Source of the DNA: Malania oleifera
Lineage: Eukaryota > Streptophyta > Magnoliopsida > Santalales > Ximeniaceae
Length of the DNA: 64,000 nucleotides
NCBI RefSeq assembly: GCF_029873635.1
Contig: NC_080423.1
Span: forward strand, 91,495,191 to 91,559,190
Direction: 5' to 3'
The notes under the pieces were generated by a model, which saw only the letters and a program-made list of their open reading frames with translations, did no database searches and was not told where the DNA came from. This document shows positions 1 to 12,228 of this stretch, one piece after another; position 1 is the stretch's first letter, and each line of letters begins with the position of its first letter. Both the position numbers and the translations under genes were made by a program.

Positions 1-63
1 TTTCTGCTTCCTGGTCAAACAATGAACACATCTTTTTAGTTTTGCACCATTTAAGCCCGACAG

Positions 64-1398
64 CTAATTCTTCTTAGCCAAGCAATCGAGCCCTTTCTCA
101 CTTATGTGACTGAGTTGCTTGTGCCATAACTCTGATGTGATATCGCTATCAACTGCATTCACAGAATTCAAGAAAATAGAAGCATTCATAAAATATAAAT
201 TAGAAAATTTGTTACCTTGGCTCATAATTAAATTTCCACTGGTAAGTCTCGATTGTCTATTACCAAAGAAGTTATAATATCCATCATTATCAAGTTTTCC
301 AACAGAGATCAAATGCAGATGAACAATAGGAGCATGCCTAGCATTATTGAGTACCAATTCTGTTCCATTGTTGGTCTTTAAGCAAGCAGTTCCAATGCCA
401 ACTATCGTTACCACACCATCATTTCCCATCTTCAAAACTCCAAAGTCATTGGAAGTATATGAACTGAAGAAATCCTTCCTTGATGTCACGTGAAAAGAGG
501 CACCGTTGTCAACCACCCAACTAATTTCATTATAGGCAACACTAATTACATTATCAACATAAGTAAGAACCAAATCATCTCCAACAGTAGTGGCAACATG
601 ATCATTATTATCCTGGTCCTTTTTTTCTTGCTTGTCACTGCTACTTTTATTTTCTCTCTTCCATTTGTAACGGTATTTCTTGATATGACCATTTTTACCA
701 CAATAATGATACTCAAGATTTTTAAATCTTGACCTTGACTTGCTTCTACTTTTACTTCTACCCTTTTCATTTTTGTATCGGTTTCTCCCCCTATCTTCTG
801 TAACAAGTACCTGGGTATTATCTATACCCATTTCTTTCCTTTTGGTCTCTTCATTAAACAAGCTATCTTTAACAAATAACAGTGTCAACACACCGTTTGG
901 GGCTGAGTTGCTAAGAGATACTACAAGAGTCTCCCAACTATCTGGCAAAGAATTTAATAACAACAAAACTTGTAGTTCATCATCTAAAATTATCTTCATG
1001 TTGCTTAAATGGTTTACCAAATTTTGGAAATCGCTCAAATGCTCAGTAACAAAATTTCCTTCTCTAAGCTTCAAATTTACAAGCATTCTAATTGAAAAAG
1101 CTTTGTTGTGAGTAGTCTTTCTCTCATAAAGACTCTCCAACTTCTTCCAAAGTATTTGGGCATCTCTCTCTTGAGCCACATGATGAAAAACACTATTATC
1201 CACCCACTGTATGATTTTGCCAACTACTTTCCTATGCATTTTCTTCCAGTTAGTTTCAGTTTGTTTTCCTGGCTTATTGCTACCCAACTCAATCAGATCA
1301 AACAAATCCTTACAATAAAGAATATCCTATATCTTTGGTTTCCAAATTGAATAATTTGAAACTATAAGCTTGCACATAGTACCTAAGTTGTCTTCCAT
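64..1398 (-). pseudogene. copia gag-protease-GAG_preIN remnant
   Basis: Reading from 1398 there is a natural gag start (MEDNLGTM...), one in-frame TAG about 23 codons in, then an open stretch of 413 codons from 1305 to 64. In order it shows a UBN2-type copia gag domain (an LYERKTTHNK-like stretch, then LLLLNSLPDSWETL), an Arg/Ser-rich linker, a zinc knuckle, the protease region and a GAG-pre-integrase block ending ELWHKQLSHISEKG. Two motifs are damaged: the zinc knuckle keeps its second Cys, Gly and His but has lost the first and last cysteines (YHYCGKNGH...), and the protease active site reads WVVDNGAS where copia elements usually have D-S-G-A. A further stop at about 62-64 ends the frame before integrase. 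The products would be the capsid protein and the processing protease of the retrotransposon. Confidence 0.9.
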
Positions 1399-1414
1399 AT
1401 TTTATATGAACCAA

Positions 1415-1426
1415 GCTCTGATACCA
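1415..1426 (-). other. primer binding site (initiator tRNA-Met)
   Basis: The minus strand reads TGGTATCAGAGC, the exact complement of the 3' end of plant initiator tRNA-Met and the classical copia minus-strand primer site. It lies two bases inside the LTR end at 1429, which fixes that LTR boundary. Confidence 0.95.
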
Positions 1427-1691
1427 CTTGTTGGGAAAGTAACAAGACAACTAGCACATCAGATAAATCTTTCCCAAAAATTAAATATGTGACGAACAAA
1501 AATAAGTAACCAAAAATAATAATAAATCACATACCATAATAGGAACACCATGATTTTTAAAGTGGAAAACCCCTCCAATGTGAAGGGTAAAAACCATGGG
1601 GCTTATGAGATCCAATAAAATTTCCACTATAATAGAGGCAAAAATTACAGTAGTACAATTATAAAATATGCTCTCAAATTTAGAGCAAAAA

Positions 1692-3647
1692 TGTAATGAC
1701 CCCAAGATTTATGGGATTTAAATTATAAAGAGAGAGTGAAATGGAAACAGAACAGAAGGAGGCAGTAGACTTCGTTGACGAACGTTTTGCGTTCGTTAAC
1801 AACGTTGCACTTTGGGCTCGTCTGCAACGTCGACGAGGGTGTGCTTCATTGACGAGTAGATACCGAGAGGATACCTGGGTGACTTTAAATTTCGTCGACG
1901 AGGGGGGAAGTTCGTCGATGAGTTGCCTTCTTGACCTCGTCAACGAGGTGACGTGGCTCGTCGATGAAGGCCAGTGTATAAATAGTGTTAAATTCGGATT
2001 TTACATAGAAATTTTCAGCAGAAAAAACCCTCTCTCTCTCTCTCCTCTATGGTTCCTCCCTCTTCTCTATTTGATTATGGTTTCGTTAGTCGCCGTATCG
2101 ACAATTTGAGGCCACCACAACGCTCCTAAGGAAGTTTTCTCCAAGTCTACCGGAGCGGATCATTAGTGGGACTTAATTGAATTTCATCCCAGATTTAGGG
2201 TAATGTCTTTTATCCAATATTTGGTTTCACAGTAGTTGTAGGAAATGTAGTAGACGTAGAAATAATGATATTTTGTTTTAAGAAATGTTGCTTTCAGAGT
2301 ATTGAGTGGGGAACCCTGCGGGTGTAGGACCCATTACAGTAGGGGATTTTAGTAGGAATCAGGTAAGGGAAATATGCTATACTAGACAGTTCTAGTATGA
2401 TTTTCAGTATAAAATATATATTTTTACCAGATTATTATTCATAGTAAGAATTTTATACAGTTATCAATTATGTTTAAGATGTTTTAATTACTGTGTGACA
2501 TGAGAATATGGATACAATACAGAAATATGTTTTATAGTATTTTCAGGATTGTGTTTTACAGAATATACAGACAGGGAACATGTTTTACAGTATTTTTCAA
2601 AATACCATAATTATTTAGTTTTACAGTACCATGACATACAAATTTACAGTTAATTTAAAAAACGCAATTAATATAGATACAATTTATTACAACGCCATGG
2701 TTAATACAATTATTACAAAATCATGGTGAAACAGATAATTGTATATAGAAACGTATTATATAGTATCAGACCCTGATGGACCATTACAGATACAGTTTTC
2801 AGAGCACAGTATTGTAACTCTATACAGTTCAGAGTGCAACCACATATTCAGATAATATGTGGTATACAAAGTTGATCATGCCTGTGTTGTGGACAGGCTC
2901 CCCATTAGATATGGGTTGAGGGGGCTGATCTGACTGACAGAGTATAGTGATTTATCCTGGTAGGCCAACCAGTGATAGATCTCGCCTACAAGTCGTACAA
3001 CTCTGTCATGAGGGGTTAAATCATGACATACAGTTATCCACAGGGAAATTTTTCAGTATTTATATGTATATATAGTTTACAGAAACAAAGGATGTACTTA
3101 TGTATATTAGAAGTATTATAAATAGAAAACTTATAAAAACATTTATGTTAAGCAACGTGAACAAGGTGGTATTATATATTATTTGTACCTATATTCCCAA
3201 ATTCAGTTATTCATGATTTTATAGAATCAGATTTTTATAGAAATGTAATTCATTTGCCACACACTAGTAATAACATATTTCGTCTTACTGAGTCTTGTCT
3301 CATCCCATTAAATTAACATTTTTCAAGTGATCCACTTAGGCGAGCAGATCAGGCTCGCAGGTAGTGGGCTACAGCGTTGCCCTGTCAGTGGAGTGAGTAT
3401 TTTTAGGAGGTTATCTCTGTATAACCTAGTTCTGTTGAGGGTATTTTGGAAACAGTAGTATATGTATATTTTGGGAGCATTTTAGCACTCTGATATTGTA
3501 TATTTATGATTATGGTTATATAAATTAAGCTTCTCGTTGCATAGGTTGATAGTTATTTATAATAGATGGTATCGAAGTGGTGAAATTTCATAGTATTTAT
3601 TATTGGAAAATTATAAAATTATTTATAGAATTTAGCAAGTCATTACA
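1692..3647 (+). mobile_element. X-family solo LTR 1 (TGTAATGACC...TCATTACA)
   Basis: A 1956-bp sequence with perfect 8-bp inverted ends (TGTAATGA / TCATTACA), flanked by the 5-bp direct repeat AAAAA at 1687-1691 and 3648-3652. It contains no coding sequence, only LTR content: a palindrome cluster, a TATA box, a CT-rich leader and a long block made of short TACAG-type words. It is therefore a solo LTR left after recombination between the two LTRs of a complete element. The size and the TGTAATGACC start suggest a Ty3/gypsy-type LTR, but no internal region is attached to prove it. Confidence 0.9.
1765..1984 (+). promoter_or_regulatory. LTR promoter: CGTCGACG palindrome cluster plus TATA box
   Basis: Between about 1765 and 1970 there are at least six variants of TTCGTCGACGAG (CGTTGACGAACG, CGTCGACGAG, TTCGTCGACGAGG, TTCGTCGATGAG, CTCGTCAACGAGG, CTCGTCGATGAAG). 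They are followed by a TATA box (TATAAATA, 1977-1984) and, about 45 bases later, a (CT)n leader. The same order occurs in the other X-family LTRs, so I read the cluster as the upstream promoter region of the retrotransposon. Its binding protein is unknown. Confidence 0.7.
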
Positions 3648-4169
3648 AAAAAGGATTCTCAAAAGAATTGCGATAAAATAAGAATGAGCAGAAAGAAGTC
3701 ACCCAAACGCAGTTACTGTCAGTACTACAAAATTAGGTCCTCCAAAATTCTAATACAGATCTCCATCGTTCAGATCGAAGGTTGACGGATCCCGAATGTG
3801 CTTTCCAAATTTCATAGAAATTGGATCACAAAACACCTTCTGATCGTCGACTTGATGCCTCACACATGATTACACACACTGTTACACACACTATTTGCAG
3901 TGCACATACTTTTTTTTTGTTCTCCCTCCGCAGCGGCATTCAACCTGCCGCCTCCTTTTTTTTCATGCTCTCCAATAGCCTGCCGCACACACTTTAATTT
4001 GCCCTAATGGGCTTATGCACATGGGCCTCATTTTTTTTTTTTTTTTAATGTGGGGCTGGACCAACATGTAGATCACCTTTGTTGTGACACTATGATGGAG
4101 CACCGATTTGAGGGAATATAGAGTGCGTGCACCCCACCACCCATTTGTGTGTGTCATGTGATCTATGAC

Positions 4170-4802
4170 TAGGAGTGCCAATAAGTCAAGTTGCTCGTGA
4201 GCTACTTGTTACTCAACTAGATAACAGCACACTCGAACTCATTTATTAAGTTAAACGAGGTGGACTTGAACTCATCAACAAAATGAGTCAGGTTTGAACT
4301 AATTCATACTCGATTTATTACGCTTGCAAGCTGACTCATTTAATAGCTCGTGAGTCTACCCATTTATTAGTTCATTTAGTAATTCATGAACTAGCTTAAT
4401 ATTGAACTCATGAACTAACTCGATATTAGGCTCGTGAACAAACTCAATATAAATCATATTAAATATTTGATTAAATTTTTTTTTACTTAAAACATCTTTT
4501 TCTCAAATTGTATTTATTAATTATCAGTTATTTTATTTAGTTAGCAATTTGATTTGTTTATTAGTTTGAAATGAGTTTTCAGTCAAGCCAAGTTTGAGCT
4601 CGAGCTCGACTCGTTTTTATGTGAAATGAGCTTTAGTCGAATCGAATTTGAGTTGAGCTGGAGCCAAACTCGAGTCGAATTCTCAAATCGAGCTCGAATA
4701 GAAAATTTTAGGCTTGAGTCGGGCTCAAGCTTGGCTCGTGCTCACTTATAAATAAACAAGTCAAGCTCAAACTTCTTAGAGCTCGGCTCATTTTATGGCG
4801 AT
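4170..4802. mobile_element. hAT-type MITE, copy a (GAGCTCG-rich)
   Basis: Non-coding repeat of about 630 bp, rich in short words such as AACTCGT, GAGCTCGAG and CTCATTTATTA. It has the same internal order as the copy at 48736-49374 and belongs to the same family as the copy at 42275-42814, whose ends are better preserved. Its own terminal inverted repeats are weak (TAGGAGTGCCAATAAGTC on the left), and I see no target duplication. Confidence 0.55.
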
Positions 4803-5939
4803 ACAAACAATGACTCTAAGCTTTTTTTGAAAAAAGAAAATAGAGAACAAGAGGGACACAGTCCAGTGAAAATCCTCTCCAGTGAAACATAACATTTTTA
4901 ATCTCTCATCATGATAGATGGTGTTAATTTTTTTTAATATATATATATAGTATGAATTCTCTGTTAGCAGTTTTAGTTGCCCTGCAAATTAAGAGTCTCT
5001 ACTATGTATTTGATATTATTAACATGAAAAAATAAGTATGGTTAAATTTATATTCTCATCAATAAGATAAAAAAGATAATGAGAGTAAACATAAATATAT
5101 ATTGGTTATTTATATAAATTTTTATTTCAATAGAAATTCTAATTGGATTCTCATTATTATTATTATTATTATTATTATAGAAACTTAATTACAAAATTTT
5201 GGGATAATTTTGGCATATTAATCATTTCACTCGAGGGGCAGTTTCAAAGTAATAATCTTAAATAAAGGCATTAAAAAGGAGAGAAATTAAACTAATTGAA
5301 AACATATTTAAATAAAAATTTAAGAAATAAAATTCAAACTAAAGTTATATCGAACAATTATTCAGATTTCTCACCTTCAAACTCATTTAGTGTGTAACCA
5401 ACACACATCTTACTTGAAAAAATAAACCAACACACATCTTACTTGAAAAAATAAACCAACACACATCTTACTTGAAAAAATAAATAAATGTGACTGAATT
5501 TTATAATAAGTGAATAATATTTTACAAAGTTATATTTTAAAATCATTAAAATTTTAAAATTAAAATTTTACCTATATCTAAAAAAAACATTTACCATTGA
5601 ATATAAAAGTAAAATTTTTGAAGAGATGAAGTTTATTTAGTTACTATTTAGAACTTGAAAAAAATTAGGAAATAAAATAAAAATATGAAAGAATTATTAT
5701 TTGGTTATTAATGAAACTATGAAAGTGAGAAAATGAAATATAAGGCCAATCAATTAATAGGGTTTTAAATTTGCATATGATTAATATTTGATTTTGCTAA
5801 ATTTTTAATTGTATTAGTGAACATTTTTATTTTCAATAGTATTTGATATAAAAGTACAATAAAAATTAGATTTTCCTTCTTATTTTCTTTTCTTTTCTTT
5901 TCTTAAACAAAATATTTGGTTCAAACATGCCCTTCTGGG
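4803..5939. other. AT-rich DNA with short tandem repeats, no gene
   Basis: No coding region is recognisable. The stretch contains an (ATT)n microsatellite at about 5155-5178, three perfect tandem copies of a 29-bp unit at 5398-5484 (5398-5426, 5427-5455, 5456-5484), and a (TTTTC)n run near 5885-5905. Confidence 0.7.
5398..5484. repeat. 29-bp tandem repeat, three perfect copies
   Basis: The unit starts CCAACACACATCTTACTTGA and is followed by A-rich sequence. The three copies are contiguous, with no spacers, and show no difference by eye, so the amplification is recent. Absence of spacers rules out a CRISPR-type array. Confidence 0.9.
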
Positions 5940-5950
5940 TTTTTTTTTTT

Positions 5951-6671
5951 GGGAAAAAGGTGAGAATATATTAGCTAAGGGGGAACTTTACATAAAGGAT
6001 CAAAACGTTAACTTTTTGATTGATTACCACAAAGCTTCCCTTTTATATCAAACAATATATTGTTTACTACACTAACTACATTCATAGAAATATTTTCAAA
6101 AAGAAAACTATTCTGATTCCTCCAAATATGATATATTGTTGCATTCCAAATCAGTTTGGAGACATTTCTCTCATTTCTTGCTAATAAGATTGAGAGCATC
6201 TCTTCATTCCAGTTAGAGTGCCTTCTTGTTAACTTCATTGAAGAGGAAATCTTAAAGTAAACAACCTCTGAGAAATCACATCAGAAGAATAAGCGGTCTC
6301 TATTTCCTTAGATTTCTTGTAAATTCTAAAAGTATTATCTTATATTTTTCCCCACGAATGAAGTCTTTCCAGAGTATTAAGTTTATTTTGAATAGCTAAC
6401 TAGCTTATCAAGGAGTGCTTGGAAATGTCGCCTTTAAACCAAATGATTCTTGCCCAGCTCATAGTAGGATTCTTCTCCCTTATAGAACCACTAATGTAAA
6501 TTGAAAAACTTGCAGTAGTGATGCATTCTTTTATCCAACAAATAAAGTTTGAAAGAGTGCCAATAACTTTCAGTAAGTTGATAAGAAATCCCAATCAATG
6601 GAGTCAAATGCTTTTCTAAGATCAACCTTAAGAGCCATTTTAGGGGTTCCTAAGTTAAGACGATAGTAATG
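5951..6671 (-). pseudogene. LINE ORF2 fragment: RT block and zf-RVT C-terminus
   Basis: From 6671 downwards the minus strand encodes the block LNLGTPK-ALKVDLRKAFDSIDWDF, typical of plant L1-type reverse transcriptase. It then jumps within about 60 codons to a zf-RVT-like segment (TMSWARIIWFKGDISKHSLIS) and ends with LIWNATIYHIWRNQNSFLFE, the C-terminal motif of these proteins. The catalytic YADD region and most of the palm and thumb are missing, so the copy carries an internal deletion besides several stops. Confidence 0.8.
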
Positions 6672-9600
6672 TGTTAACACTATGAGTCCAATCATGTTTT
6701 GAAAATGACAAATCATTTAGTATTTTATTTGTGCATTGAGATTTTGAACATGATCATGACTTAGTATGCACAGATGGTAAGCACGCTATGGAAGCCATGA
6801 GGAACACGAAATACATACCACTTGACTTAATCCATGGGAGTTGAAGAGCAGAAGGATAAATGCAATCCAGAGTTTCAATTGCATTTTGCAAATTAGGTTT
6901 GATAGTATTTGAATAACTCATAAGATATGATACGAAGCTTAAAATGGCATATAGATTGACCTTAGGATGCATGTTTTTCATGACTTATTCATATGCATTG
7001 ATCTAGGTTGGATTGGGCTGAATAACAAGCAACTCGTCGACGATTCTCCTAGTCTCGTCGACGAATGGCTGAAGGTCACTCGTCAGGATGTGGCTACAAC
7101 TGATACTGATAAGGGAACTCACCTTGCTCGATAAGCCCTCGGACAAATAGTTTTACTTTGTCATAAATATTTATGCATTTAAGTTCATATACCAGTATGT
7201 TAGCTTTGGTGCAATCCCAAGAGGGGGGTGAATTGGAGATTTAAAATTTATGCTTAGGTTTATCTAATCCAACAATCAGTATTACACAACCTAGGGGCAA
7301 TCTAAGCAGTTTCAAACCCAAGTAGATATTTAACCAATAAACATACAGGTGCAGAAAATAAAGTGCGGAAAATAAATTGACATCAAATATGTTATCGGGG
7401 TTCGGCCAAAGTGCCTACGTTCCCGCCTTGGCTCACCAGCACAAGGATTCCACTACAACTCACTTAACGGGTGGAGCAGCGCCGTTTACAACAAGGTCAA
7501 TTAGCGGAGCTCACCTCAACCTATATCTTACTAAGATGGTGCACTTAACTTTCCTAACCGGGTCTAAGCCAATCTGAAATCATTCCATAGGGCCAGTCTC
7601 CCTTTTCAGGCCCATGCCTGGAATACAACAAATGTATATAGATTTGCGTACATGAAAATATGCTTCTTCAACAAGCAGATAAATACTACAATATGCACAT
7701 TATACTCAATCAACCAAACATCAAGAATATAGGAATTGTAAGCTCGGTGATGTGATTTTGTGCAAACAACACTCAGTAATGTATAATCTCAAATATGCTC
7801 AAGAGTGTACAAACAAGCTATTTCTTTAAAACAAGATGTAACAAATCTCAATATTTAGATTAAGGTTTCAAAGATGCTGGTAAAAAATATTCAAACAAAC
7901 TCAAAAGACGTTCCTCAATGAAATAAGCACAAAAGTTGTTTGAAATATAGCTTGTAAACTAATTTGCACACAAAAATTATTGCTTTAGGAAATCTTGCAA
8001 TTAATATAGAGACCTGAAGAATTATAGTAATTAAATAATAAAAGAAAAGAGAGAAAAATAAAATTTAAAAGGGACTCATAGGGTCTCATTGAAGAACGCA
8101 GGGCACTCGTCGACGAGAATCCTTCTTAGGCTTGTCGACATGGACACGTGTCTCGTCGAAGAGAATTTAATGAGAGGGTTGTTTTCAGAACTTGAAACTT
8201 GTCGACAAGGGTGAGGTGTTCATCAACGAACTCCCTTTATGGACTTGTCAACAAGGTGACGTGTCTTGTTGACAAATCCGTAGTTTATAAAAATGCTCAA
8301 TTTGGGTTTTTCAGTGAGAAAATTCAAGCAGGAACTCCTTCTCTCTCTAAACCCCATCCCTCTTCCCTTATCTCTATGATTACGGCTCCATTCTTCTCTG
8401 GATTGACGATCAGAAGTCGCCACGCTACTCTTGGGAAGATTCTCTTAAAATCTACTAGAGTAGATTGTTGGTTAGGCCAACTTGGGCACCATCCCAAAAC
8501 CAGGGAAAGTTGATTATTTGGGCATTTTCAGTATTACCAAGCTTATCTGAGTTTAGATTATGTGTTGTATGGGGATACACTGGTGTTTTGTGGAATAAAA
8601 CTGGGATATTGTGTTTTCAGAATTAGGGGATTTTGGGGACCCCGCAGGTTCAGGTTGAGGACCCCAATGGGTATATTTCTAAGAACTCAGGTAAATTATA
8701 GTTTAGAAATGATGAATATGTGGAGTTGGGGAAATGTGAATATTATAATTATTACGGTAAATTCAGTGGTTTGATTGGGAATTATATGGGTGTTATTTCA
8801 AGGAGTTGGAAATTATAAACGCTGCATGCATGAAATTATGAGCAGTATTTAGAACTAGATAGTTAGGTAAGGGGAATACATGTTATGCCGGCCTTATTAG
8901 ACGTTTTATCAGTATGATATAATATTTGAGCAAAGCATGAAAATTATACAGTTTTACAGAACATATGTATAGAGTTTTATTGAATTGTAAGGCTCTAGAA
9001 ATACTTGAATACTATAAAATATGTTATACAATTTTATAGAAGCATGATTGTATAGCCTACAAAATTATGAAACATAGCTTATACAATTTTATATAAAGAG
9101 CTACAACTATACAGAATTATATAGAAATATAGCTTATATGATTATACAGTATTTTACAGAATCATACTTATACAGTATTTTACAGAATTATGATTTCGTA
9201 GTAAATCTCATAGCATAATTGTACAGTATTCTACAGAGTAATTATACAGTGTTTTTATTTACCATGATTATACAGAAATATATAGAACCATGATTATATA
9301 GAATATAGAATCATGATATACAGAAATATAGATTATACAGAATATAAAGTCATGACATACAGAATACATAATTACAGTTACAGAATTACAGGATATACAG
9401 ATATACAATTATTATAGCGTCATGACTATACAGTTTATATAGAATCATGGTTATACAGAAATATAGAATCATGGTAAAATAGTTAGATTTATATAGAAAT
9501 ATTATTATATAGTATCAGACCCCGATGGAATACAACAATTTTCAGAGCATAGTACCGTTGCGTTACAGTATAGAAAGTGTAACCATACGTCTTAAATAGA

Positions 9601-9831
9601 GTATGGTACAGCCGATTATGCCCTTGTGTGGAGTTGTTAGCTCCTTGGCGTACCCAAGTCATGAGGGGGTAAGTCATGACATAGAGCCATCTAGGGGGAA
9701 ATTTACAGATATATAGTTATGTATAGTACACACAGAAAGTAGATATTACATATTATAGATAGAAGTACTTTTGAATAGATAACTCAGAAATTTTCATATT
9801 TTATATGATATGAGCATGTGTTATTATACAG

Positions 9832-9878
<47 letters not shown>

Positions 9879-10131
9879 TATACAGTATTAATTAAATGAT
9901 ATGTTGCCAACTAACTCATAAGTCATACAATGGTGATAACATGTTTCTCCATACTGAGAGGTATCTTACCCCAAAATTATTAAACATTTCAGGTAATCCG
10001 GAGAGGCAAGCAGGGTCGGCTCAGAGGTAGAGGTGGTGTTGAGTCGGCATAACTTTTGGGGTGAGTTTTGGGCTGGTTTGTGGAGCCCACAGTGTCTTTG
10101 CGGGGACTTTTTTGGAAGTGTTATGTATATA

Positions 10132-12228
10132 TGTTAGCTTTGGTGTAATCCCAAGAGGGGGGGGGGTGAATTGGGTATTTAAAAAATTTTATCCCCTAGG
10201 TCAATCCACTAACATCAATATTACACAAACCTAGGGTCTTTTTATGTAATCGCAAACCCAATCAAGTACTTAAACAATAAACATAAACATACAGGTGCAG
10301 AAAGTTTATTTCGTAAAATAAACTGACACCATATATGTTATTGGGGTTCGACCAATACTGCCTACATCCCTGCCTTAGCTAACAAGCACAAGGATTACTA
10401 CTATAAGCTTACTTAACGGGTGGAGCGGCACCTAAACAACCACGTCAATTAGCATAGGGCTGATCTCAACCTTTACAACCAGGTCAATTAACACAGAACT
10501 AACCTCAACCTTCACAACCAATCCTTACTGGGTTAGATTACCGCCCCCTCAAGTCACGCCTGGAATACAACAATATTTCTTAATATAATCGGTACAATGA
10601 TTATGCTTCTTAGTAAAGCAGATTTGTACCAAATGTAATCAATCACATGCACATCAACTATATAGGTAAATGTAAGCTCAGTGATGTGAATATTTGTGCA
10701 AACAACACTCAATAAGATATGATCACAAAAATGTTTAAGAGTGTTCTAATCAAGCTATATCTTTGAAACAAGTTATATCAAATCTTAATAATAAATCACG
10801 GTTTCAAAGATGCTAATCAGATATTCAAACTATCTCAAAAAATATTTTCCTTCAATACAATGAGAACAAAAGTAGTTTGAAAAATATTAGAGCTTGTAGG
10901 AAATATTTTTGCATAACAAAAACAAAGCTATAGGAATCTTGCAATGACAATGCAAAGATCCTTAAGTTTGCTAGTTTATCCCAACACAAGATTTACAAAG
11001 TTCAAATCTGTGAGATAAAACTTAGCCAAACTCCCCAAAATCAATATCAAATAATTAATCAATACTATGGGAGTATTAGCAATATCTAGTAATCACAAGC
11101 ACAATCAATAAGCTCTCACACTACTAAGATGTGTCAAGGGAATGAAGATTTGAGAGTATTTGGGCAAGGTAGGATTTTGAAAATAGAGAGAATTTTTTGC
11201 TAATGATTTTCTTAATTAATTGCTAATTCACACAAATGAACCCATATATATAGACCAAAGTCAAATTATGACCATTTAGGACATGTGGGGTATTATTAGG
11301 AAAGTTTTAAAACACATTAGAACTTTTAACCCAGTTTAACCCTTTTAACCTCGGTAAGTAATTAAGTAACCCGAGAGGATTCGGGTGGTTAAGCTTAAGT
11401 TCGGTCGCCCGAATAGACTCAACTCAAAAAGGCCTTTTAAATGGTTCAGGTGCCCGAGTCTAGGTTTGGTTGGCTGAACAAAAGTCAGAAACATTATGTC
11501 CGCAGTTTGGGTGCCCAGATATAAGTTCTATTAACTGAACTAGCAAGTTCGGTCACCTAAGGCCTTTTTGAACTTGAAGGTTCGAGCACCAGGGTTGGTG
11601 AAAAGTGCTCTGACACTTGTTCGATCGCACATGGATGGTAGGTTCACTTCTAGTTCAGTCGCCTGAAGTCAGGTCAAACCGCAGACTTGTAGCAGTTCGG
11701 GCGCCTGAGGTGTTTTGAACACCTGGGGTTCGGTTGCCCGACCTCTCACAATTATGCCAATTATGTTCAATTTCATTTCAAGTTGATCCCCTTATTGTGA
11801 ATGTGAATGGGGACTATGTTGTGCATATGTGTAGGGACCTAAGGTCTTTGAGGACACCGAAAAAATCTGGCATCAGTCGACCGGGTGCCCTAATGACATT
11901 CTGTTCCCTATGGTTAATCTACGGTCATTTTAAGCTTACAATTACCTACATGCATGACATGCAGAGATTATTACAGACCGATATAAATTATTACAGACCC
12001 AAATATAATAAATGCATTTACAAATGAAGCATAAGCAGGTCTTCTTCTTTTGCCCTTCATTTTCTCATTGAATATGTCAGGAGTATGATCTTTAAGACTT
12101 TCAGGCTTCCATCAATCCTTTCTCATGTGTGTGCATTGAATTAATGACATGTTCAAGTACTAGGCACCCACATTAGTAATATGCAGTTTGTCATAACCAA
12201 AATCAGGGATCGGACTCAAAAGTCAACA
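10132..12228 (-). mobile_element. Solo LTR C (Y family), TSD ATATA, innermost layer
   Basis: 2097 bp running from TGTTAGCTTTGGTGTAATCC at 10132 to ...AAAAGTCAACA at 12228, with perfect direct repeats ATATA at 10127-10131 and 12229-12233. On the minus strand it starts TGTTGACTTTTGAGTCCGAT, continues with ...GGTTATGACAAA, and has its TATA box (CTATATATATGGG) near 11241-11256. The LTR is not interrupted, so it is the youngest event in this stack and the best reference copy of the Y family in the window. Confidence 0.92.
11380..11760 (-). promoter_or_regulatory. LTR C promoter: TTCGGNCGCCCGAA repeat cluster
   Basis: About a dozen degenerate copies of a palindromic word related to GTTCGGGCGCCCGAAC occur here, for example TTCGGTCGCCCGAATAG, GTTCAGGTGCCCGAG, GTTCGGGCGCCTGAGG and GTTCGGTTGCCCGACC. 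On the minus strand the cluster lies directly upstream of the TATA box at about 11250. The equivalent cluster of LTR A is at 12893-13255. I infer a promoter-associated array; no factor can be named. Confidence 0.65.

Larger units (their letters stand above)
1..4066 (-). mobile_element. Ty1/copia retrotransposon 1, 5' part (runs off the window)
   Basis: Minus-strand LTR retrotransposon whose 5' LTR, primer binding site, gag, protease and start of integrase are in view; the rest lies beyond position 1. Order on the minus strand: LTR (4066 to 1429), primer binding site (1426-1415), gag from an ATG at 1398, then protease and GAG-pre-integrase down to about 64. The LTR ends are TGTTGG...CCAACA, the usual TG...CA inverted ends. 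The element is dead: it has in-frame stops and a 1956-bp solo LTR in its own LTR. The 5-bp target duplication cannot be checked because the other end is outside the window. Confidence 0.9.
1429..4066 (-). repeat. 5' LTR of copia 1, split by a solo LTR
   Basis: On the plus strand the LTR runs from TGTTGGG at 1429 to CCAACA at 4066. Removing the inserted solo LTR (1692-3647) and one copy of its 5-bp duplication leaves about 677 bp, a normal copia LTR length. The distal part holds long T runs (4031-4046) and AC-rich sequence. Confidence 0.85.

Noticed and set aside
1415..1426. tRNA-Met-like sequence (also at 27024, 42939 and 45057)
   Set aside because: Only the 12-13 bases complementary to the tRNA 3' end are present, next to LTR ends; these are primer binding sites, not tRNA genes.
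5398..5484. Regularly spaced direct repeats, CRISPR-like at first sight
   Set aside because: The 29-bp copies are contiguous with no spacers, in plant nuclear DNA; it is a plain tandem repeat. The same applies to the 36-bp array at 13832-16340.
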